The notes beneath the pieces were generated by a model. That model ran no database searches and was not told the DNA's origin. It saw only the letters and a list, made by a program, of their open reading frames with translations. Shown piece after piece: positions 5,830 to 8,992 of a stretch of 8,992 nt of DNA. Position 1 is the first letter of the stretch, and each line of letters begins with the position of its first letter. This DNA comes from an uncultured Methylotenera sp. Lineage in GTDB: Bacteria > Pseudomonadota > Gammaproteobacteria > Burkholderiales > Methylophilaceae. The position numbers and the translations under genes were made by a program. Where the stretch lies: assembly GCA_937957775.1 (NCBI GenBank), contig CALFXV010000176.1, forward strand, positions 1 through 8,992, given 5' to 3'.

Positions 5830-6576
5830 ATGTCTATCACCATGCGTGACATGTTAGAAGCCGGGGTTCACTTCGGCCATCAAACCCGCTACTGGAATCC
5901 AAAAATGGCACCGTTCATTTTTGGCGACCGTAACAAAATTCATATCGTTAACCTAGAAAAAACGCTGCCATTGTTTGAAGAAGCGCTCAAGCATGTGCGC
6001 ACGCTGGCTGCTAATAAAGGCCGCATTTTATTCGTTGGCACTAAACGCCAAGCCCGTGACATCGTTAAAGAAGAAGCCAGCCGTGCGGGTTGCGCTTACG
6101 TTAACCACCGCTGGTTAGGCGGCATGTTAACCAACTTTAAAACAGTAAAACAATCCATCAAACGCTTACAAGATTTTGAAGCCATGGTACTGGATGGCAG
6201 CTTAGAGAAATTTGGTAAAAAAGAAGCGCTAGGCTACAAACGTGAAATCGAAAAATTAGAGCGTTCTATAGGCGGCATTAAAGAAATGGGTGGCTTGCCA
6301 GACGCGATCTTCATCATTGATGTGGGTCATGAAAGTGGTGCCATTACCGAAGCGGCTAAACTGGGTATTCCGGTAATCGGCGTGGTTGATACCAATAATT
6401 CACCTGACGGCGTTGCTTTCGTTATTCCTGGTAACGATGACTCTAGTCGCGCTATTCGTTTATACGCTCGTGGTGTGGCTGATGCCGTGCTTGAAGGTCG
6501 TAGCTCAGTAATTTCTGAGTTAGTTAAATCAGCGGCTGAAGAAGAAACAGTGGAAGTGGCAGACGTTGCCGCCTAA
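5830..6576 (+). CDS. rpsB: 30S ribosomal protein S2
   Basis: S2 is a late-assembling small-subunit protein that sits on the solvent side near the platform and holds S1. The 248 residues are of usual bacterial length. The family's landmarks are present: an N-terminal [13 protein letters not shown] segment at 5-17, the coiled-coil-forming helices with [12 protein letters not shown] at about 91-102, and the late block P-V-I-G-V-V-D-T-N followed by [10 protein letters not shown]. The acidic tail ([12 protein letters not shown]) is typical of proteobacteria. The start is fixed by MSITMRDML and by AAGAGAG just upstream. It is the first gene of the rpsB-tsf pair, and the leader and the hairpin at the stop codon suggest control at both ends. 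Confidence 0.99.
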   Translation: MSITMRDMLEAGVHFGHQTRYWNPKMAPFIFGDRNKIHIVNLEKTLPLFEEALKHVRTLAANKGRILFVGTKRQARDIVKEEASRAGCAYVNHRWLGGMLTNFKTVKQSIKRLQDFEAMVLDGSLEKFGKKEALGYKREIEKLERSIGGIKEMGGLPDAIFIIDVGHESGAITEAAKLGIPVIGVVDTNNSPDGVAFVIPGNDDSSRAIRLYARGVADAVLEGRSSVISELVKSAAEEETVEVADVAA

Positions 6577-6614
6577 GTAACTTAGGCACAAAAGGGGCTT
6601 AGGGCCCCTTTTTT
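6571..6614 (+). terminator. Stop-codon hairpin plus terminator/attenuator between rpsB and tsf
   Basis: A first hairpin, GCCTAAG (6571-6577) with CTTAGGC (6581-6587) and loop TAA, contains the rpsB stop codon. A second, AAAAGGGGC (6590-6598) with GCCCCTTTT (6604-6612) and loop TTAGG, runs directly into a T tract. The second is a canonical intrinsic terminator. As tsf follows 115 bases after rpsB, it may act as a partial attenuator lowering tsf read-through. Confidence 0.85.
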
Positions 6615-6646
6615 AGTTTTAATGACACACATAAAATCAAGCAATT

Positions 6647-6669
6647 AAGCTGTATATTTAATGCAGCTT
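6647..6669 (+). promoter_or_regulatory. Hairpin and possible -10 box in the tsf leader
   Basis: AAGCTG (6647-6652) pairs with CAGCTT (6664-6669) around an 11-base loop. The loop contains TATATT (6653-6658), which could be a -10 box for a tsf promoter, but no -35 match is seen at the right distance. The hairpin ends 10 bases before the AGGAG ribosome binding site. Role uncertain: promoter, RNA processing site or leader structure. Confidence 0.3.
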
Positions 6670-6690
6670 TTAATAATTTAGGAGCTTAAA

Positions 6691-7569
6691 ATGGCTGAAA
6701 TTACCGCAAGCATGGTAAAAGAATTACGTGAGCGCACCGATGCGCCTATGATGGATTGTAAAAAAGCGTTGACTGAAGCCGATGGCGACATGTCTCGCGC
6801 AGAAGAAATATTGCGCGTACGTTTTGGTAACAAAGCCAGTAAGGCAGCAGGCCGTGTTGCAGCTGAAGGCACGGTAGGTGTGTTTATTGCAGCAGACGGT
6901 AAATCAGGCGCCATGATAGAAGTGAACTCTGAAACTGACTTCTGCGCCAAAAATGAAGATTTTCTTAAATTTGTCAATGAATTAGCCGTCATCGTTGCGG
7001 CTAATAATCCAGCTGACATCAATGTAGTTGGCGACTTGGTCATGCGCGATTCAAGCGTTGAAGGTACGCGCGCTCAATTGGTAGGTAAAATTGGTGAAAA
7101 CATTACGCCACGACGCTTTGTCTGCCCTAGCGTTAAAGGTAAATTGGCCAGTTACATACACGGTAGTAAAATCGGTGTGTTGGTGGACTTGGTCGGTGGT
7201 GATGACACCTTGGCTAAAGACATCGCTATGCACATTGCCGCAGCCAAGCCAAAGGCATTGGACGTAAGCGGTATTGATGCCAACTTGATTGAAGCGGAGC
7301 GTCGTGTCGCTATAGAAAAAGCCAAGGAAGCGGGCAAGCCAGAAGCCATGTTGGAAAAAATTGCCGATGGTACGGTGCAAAAATTCCTTAAAGACGTGAC
7401 CTTGCTCAGCCAAGTTTTCGTTAAAGACGACAAGTTAACCATAGAGCAATTGCTTAAATCCAAAGGTGCTAGCGTGGCATCGTTTACCATGTACACGGTA
7501 GGCGAGGGCATTGAAAAAGCGGTAGTGGATTACGCAGCAGAAGTGGCCGCCGCGGCTGCCATGATTTAA
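6691..7569 (+). CDS. tsf: Translation elongation factor Ts
   Basis: EF-Ts recycles EF-Tu by expelling GDP so GTP can bind. The 292 residues show the N-terminal UBA-like module with [13 protein letters not shown] at 15-27 (the usual Gly after Thr is Asp here), the helix with A-E-E-I-L-R at 37-42, and the core with T-D-F at 82-84. The Asp-Phe pair enters the EF-Tu nucleotide site. The following residue is Cys where E. coli has Val (T-D-F-C-A-K-N). The C-terminal part holds the second subdomain and coiled coil, ending in an alanine-rich tail. An excellent AGGAG (6680-6684) lies six bases before the ATG. It follows rpsB after an attenuator-like terminator and is itself followed by a strong terminator, so it is the last gene of its unit. 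Confidence 0.99.
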   Translation: MAEITASMVKELRERTDAPMMDCKKALTEADGDMSRAEEILRVRFGNKASKAAGRVAAEGTVGVFIAADGKSGAMIEVNSETDFCAKNEDFLKFVNELAVIVAANNPADINVVGDLVMRDSSVEGTRAQLVGKIGENITPRRFVCPSVKGKLASYIHGSKIGVLVDLVGGDDTLAKDIAMHIAAAKPKALDVSGIDANLIEAERRVAIEKAKEAGKPEAMLEKIADGTVQKFLKDVTLLSQVFVKDDKLTIEQLLKSKGASVASFTMYTVGEGIEKAVVDYAAEVAAAAAMI

Positions 7570-7570
7570 T

Positions 7571-7605
7571 CATGTGAAAAGCATAGCCATTGCGGCTATT
7601 ACATG
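7571..7605 (+). repeat. Hairpin just after the tsf stop codon
   Basis: CATGT (7571-7575) pairs with ACATG (7601-7605). Inside, ATAGCC (7583-7588) pairs with GGCTAT (7594-7599) around loop ATTGC. It begins one base after the tsf stop and precedes the terminator by about 8 bases. It may protect the 3' end of the mRNA from exonucleases; that is inference. Confidence 0.5.
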
Positions 7606-7613
7606 AGAAAAAC

Positions 7614-7649
7614 AAAAAAATGGGGTCTGAAATCAGGCCCCATTTTTTT
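7614..7649. terminator. Strong Rho-independent terminator after tsf
   Basis: The stem TGGGGTCTG (7621-7629) pairs with CAGGCCCCA (7634-7642), one G-U pair, around loop AAAT. It is preceded by seven A bases (7614-7620) and followed by seven T bases (7643-7649). It separates rpsB-tsf from pyrH, implying that pyrH has its own promoter downstream. Confidence 0.93.
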
Positions 7650-7735
7650 GCTTAAAAAGACCGTTAAATTTTGCATGGGCGACCATTTTTTTATGCCTAA
7701 AAAGCCGTTTTTATGCTTAAATAAGCAAACTTTTT
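7643..7735 (+). repeat. Degenerate repeats in the tsf-pyrH spacer
   Basis: A unit of the form T-run, (AT)GC(C/T)TAAA(A/T)AAG, CCGTT occurs at about 7643-7665 and 7684-7710. A third, shorter copy (TTTTTATGCTTAAATAAGC) lies at 7708-7726. The copies differ by a few bases and small gaps. The segment must also contain the pyrH promoter. TTGCAT (7671-7676) with TATGCC (7692-7697) is the best pair I see, but the spacing is only 15 bases, so I do not assign a promoter firmly. Confidence 0.4.
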
Positions 7736-7750
7736 ACAAAGAGAAATATT

Positions 7751-8467
7751 ATGGCAGCACCCGCCTATAAACGGATCCTACTCAAACTTTCTGGTGAGGC
7801 TTTAATGGGCGACGATGCATACGGCATCAACCGAGCAACCATTAATCGCATCGTGGCTGAAGTTAAGGAAGTGGTGGATTTGGGTGTGCAGGTAGCCGTT
7901 GTGATAGGCGGGGGTAATATTTTTCGCGGTGTCGCGCCAGCAGCAGAAGGTATGGATAGAGCCACGGCCGATTACATGGGCATGCTAGCGACAGTAATGA
8001 ATGCCATGGCATTGCAGGATGCGATGAAAAACATAGGTTTGAATGCACGGGTGCAAAGTGCGTTAAACATAGAGCAGGTGGCCGAGCCTTACATACGTGG
8101 CAAAGCCATACGCTACTTGGAAGAAGGCCGCGTTGTGATCTTTGGCGCCGGTACCGGCAACCCGTTTTTTACCACGGACACCGCTGCCGCATTGCGTGGC
8201 ATGGAAATGAATGCCGATGTGGTGATAAAAGCCACTAAAGTCGACGGCATCTACACCGACGACCCTAAAACCAATCCAGAAGCCATGCGTTATAAAACCA
8301 TTAGCTTTGATGAAGCCATCATCAAAAATCTAAAGGTCATGGACGCCACGGCATTAACCCTATGCCGCGATCAAAAATTGCCTATAGTGGTATTTAGTAT
8401 TTTTAAACAAGGCGCGCTAAAAAGGGTGTTGTTGGGTGAAGATGAAGGTACCATGGTAACGCCGTAG
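7751..8467 (+). CDS. pyrH: UMP kinase (uridylate kinase)
   Basis: The enzyme phosphorylates UMP to UDP with ATP in pyrimidine nucleotide synthesis. The bacterial hexameric enzyme belongs to the amino-acid-kinase fold and is unrelated to eukaryotic UMP/CMP kinases. In the 238 residues the motifs are complete: K-L-S-G-E-A-L at 12-18 (phosphate binding), G-G-G-N at 53-56 with Arg59, D-Y-M-G-M-L-A-T at 74-81 (UMP site), [10 protein letters not shown] at 134-143, and [13 protein letters not shown] at 160-172 (ATP side). The ATG is preceded by AAAGAG, similar to the rpsB site. It is separated from tsf by a terminator and from frr by 85 bases. Length and motifs are usual for the family. Confidence 0.99.
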   Translation: MAAPAYKRILLKLSGEALMGDDAYGINRATINRIVAEVKEVVDLGVQVAVVIGGGNIFRGVAPAAEGMDRATADYMGMLATVMNAMALQDAMKNIGLNARVQSALNIEQVAEPYIRGKAIRYLEEGRVVIFGAGTGNPFFTTDTAAALRGMEMNADVVIKATKVDGIYTDDPKTNPEAMRYKTISFDEAIIKNLKVMDATALTLCRDQKLPIVVFSIFKQGALKRVLLGEDEGTMVTP

Positions 8468-8504
8468 CGCTGGCTATCCGTTCAAATTAAATTATCAAAA
8501 TCAA

Positions 8505-8522
8505 GCCTGTTTAAGCTCAGGC
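8505..8522 (+). repeat. Small hairpin in the pyrH-frr spacer
   Basis: GCCTG (8505-8509) pairs with CAGGC (8518-8522) around an 8-base loop. No T tract follows, so it is unlikely to terminate, and pyrH and frr are probably co-transcribed. The rest of the 85-base spacer is A/T rich with no firm promoter. Confidence 0.3.
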
Positions 8523-8552
8523 CATACCTATGCTACTTAGTTGGAGAACTGC

Positions 8553-8992
8553 ATGTTAGACGAAGTAAAAAATAATGCGGCACAAAAAATGCAAAAATCA
8601 TTGGAGGTACTCAAAAATGATTTAGCTAAAGTGCGCACTGGTCGTGCCCACGTTGGTTTGTTGGATCACGTCATGGTCGAATATTACGGCTCCATGGTGG
8701 CGGTGAATCAAGTGGCTAACGTTAATTTGGGGGACGCCAGAACCATCAATGTGCAGCCGTTTGAAAAAACCATGATAGGCAAGGTAGAGAAGGCTATTCG
8801 TGACAGCGATCTAGGTTTAAATCCAGCGACCAGTGGTGATTTGATTAGGGTGCCCATGCCTATGTTAACCGAAGAGCGTAGACGCGACATGACCAAGATA
8901 GTCCGCAGTGAAGCAGAGGGTGCCAAGGTCTCAATTCGCAACGTTAGGCGTGATGCCAATGATGCATTAAAGAAAATGCTCAAAGACAAAGA
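8553..8992 (+). CDS. frr: Ribosome recycling factor (partial, runs off the window)
   Basis: RRF splits post-termination ribosomes together with EF-G. The frame is open from the ATG to the last base, giving 146 complete codons of the usual 185 or so. Recognisable blocks in order are V-R-T-G-R-A at about 27-32, Y-Y-G-S at 44-47, [14 protein letters not shown] with L-T-E-E-R-R-R at about 91-111, and R-N-V-R-R-D-A-N-D near 129-137. The long helices of the three-helix domain and the intervening beta domain are both visible, and only the last helix is missing. GGAG at 8543-8546 is six bases before the ATG, which fixes the start. It follows pyrH as in most proteobacteria. Confidence 0.98.
   Translation, partial: MLDEVKNNAAQKMQKSLEVLKNDLAKVRTGRAHVGLLDHVMVEYYGSMVAVNQVANVNLGDARTINVQPFEKTMIGKVEKAIRDSDLGLNPATSGDLIRVPMPMLTEERRRDMTKIVRSEAEGAKVSIRNVRRDANDALKKMLKDK

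Noticed and set aside
6678..7511. Minus-strand open frames of about 120 codons opposite tsf
   Set aside because: They lie wholly inside the unmistakable tsf gene, have no ribosome binding sites or recognisable domains, and follow from tsf codon usage.
8505..8522. Terminator between pyrH and frr
   Set aside because: The stem has only five pairs and no T tract, so termination is not supported.
8708..8989. Minus-strand frame at the right edge
   Set aside because: It is opposite frr, whose plus-strand translation is unmistakable.
1..8992. Mobile elements, CRISPR arrays, defence or toxin-antitoxin genes
   Set aside because: Every long frame is accounted for by a housekeeping, lipoprotein or cupin gene. 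I saw no transposase, integrase, spaced direct repeats or terminal inverted repeats.

Overview
The window is an ordinary chromosomal housekeeping segment from a proteobacterium. The order glnD-map (minus strand) divergent from rpsB-tsf-pyrH-frr (plus strand) is the classic beta/gamma-proteobacterial arrangement. The protein sequences (EF-Ts N-terminus, UMP kinase, S2), moderate base composition, the methylthioinosine-phosphorylase-like tail and a GlnD of 877 residues best fit a betaproteobacterium, perhaps of the Methylophilaceae/Nitrosomonadales kind. That placement is inference from family resemblance and was not tested by a search.

Layout. Bases 1-166 hold the C-terminal end of a purine-nucleoside-phosphorylase-type gene (S-methyl-5'-thioinosine/adenosine phosphorylase). 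Three bases later comes a complete peptide deformylase (170-730). A tRNA-Ser(UGA) gene follows at 785-874, with its own extended -10 promoter and a strong terminator that can work in both directions. On the minus strand, 998-1450 encodes a small unrecognised lipoprotein whose signal peptide can only be translated from a non-ATG start (probably ATT). A 91-residue cupin (1690-1965, plus) converges on glnD across a shared bidirectional terminator. glnD (2034-4667) and map (4682-5488) form a minus-strand pair 13-14 bases apart.

The 341-base divergent region 5489-5829 carries the map and rpsB promoters and an rpsB leader of about 160 bases with extensive complementarity, including a possible pseudoknot next to the start codon. 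It is followed by rpsB (5830-6576), a terminator/attenuator, tsf (6691-7569), a strong terminator, a spacer with degenerate repeats, pyrH (7751-8467) and the first 146 codons of frr (8553 to the window end).

Functionally the window is about protein synthesis. Deformylase and methionine aminopeptidase act in succession on nascent N-termini; S2, EF-Ts, ribosome recycling factor and tRNA-Ser serve translation; UMP kinase feeds pyrimidine nucleotides to RNA synthesis; GlnD senses glutamine and controls PII. I see no mobile element, CRISPR array, phage gene, toxin-antitoxin or defence locus, and no sign of horizontal transfer. The points most worth a second look are the structured rpsB leader, the non-ATG lipoprotein gene, and the repeat/hairpin content of the spacers.
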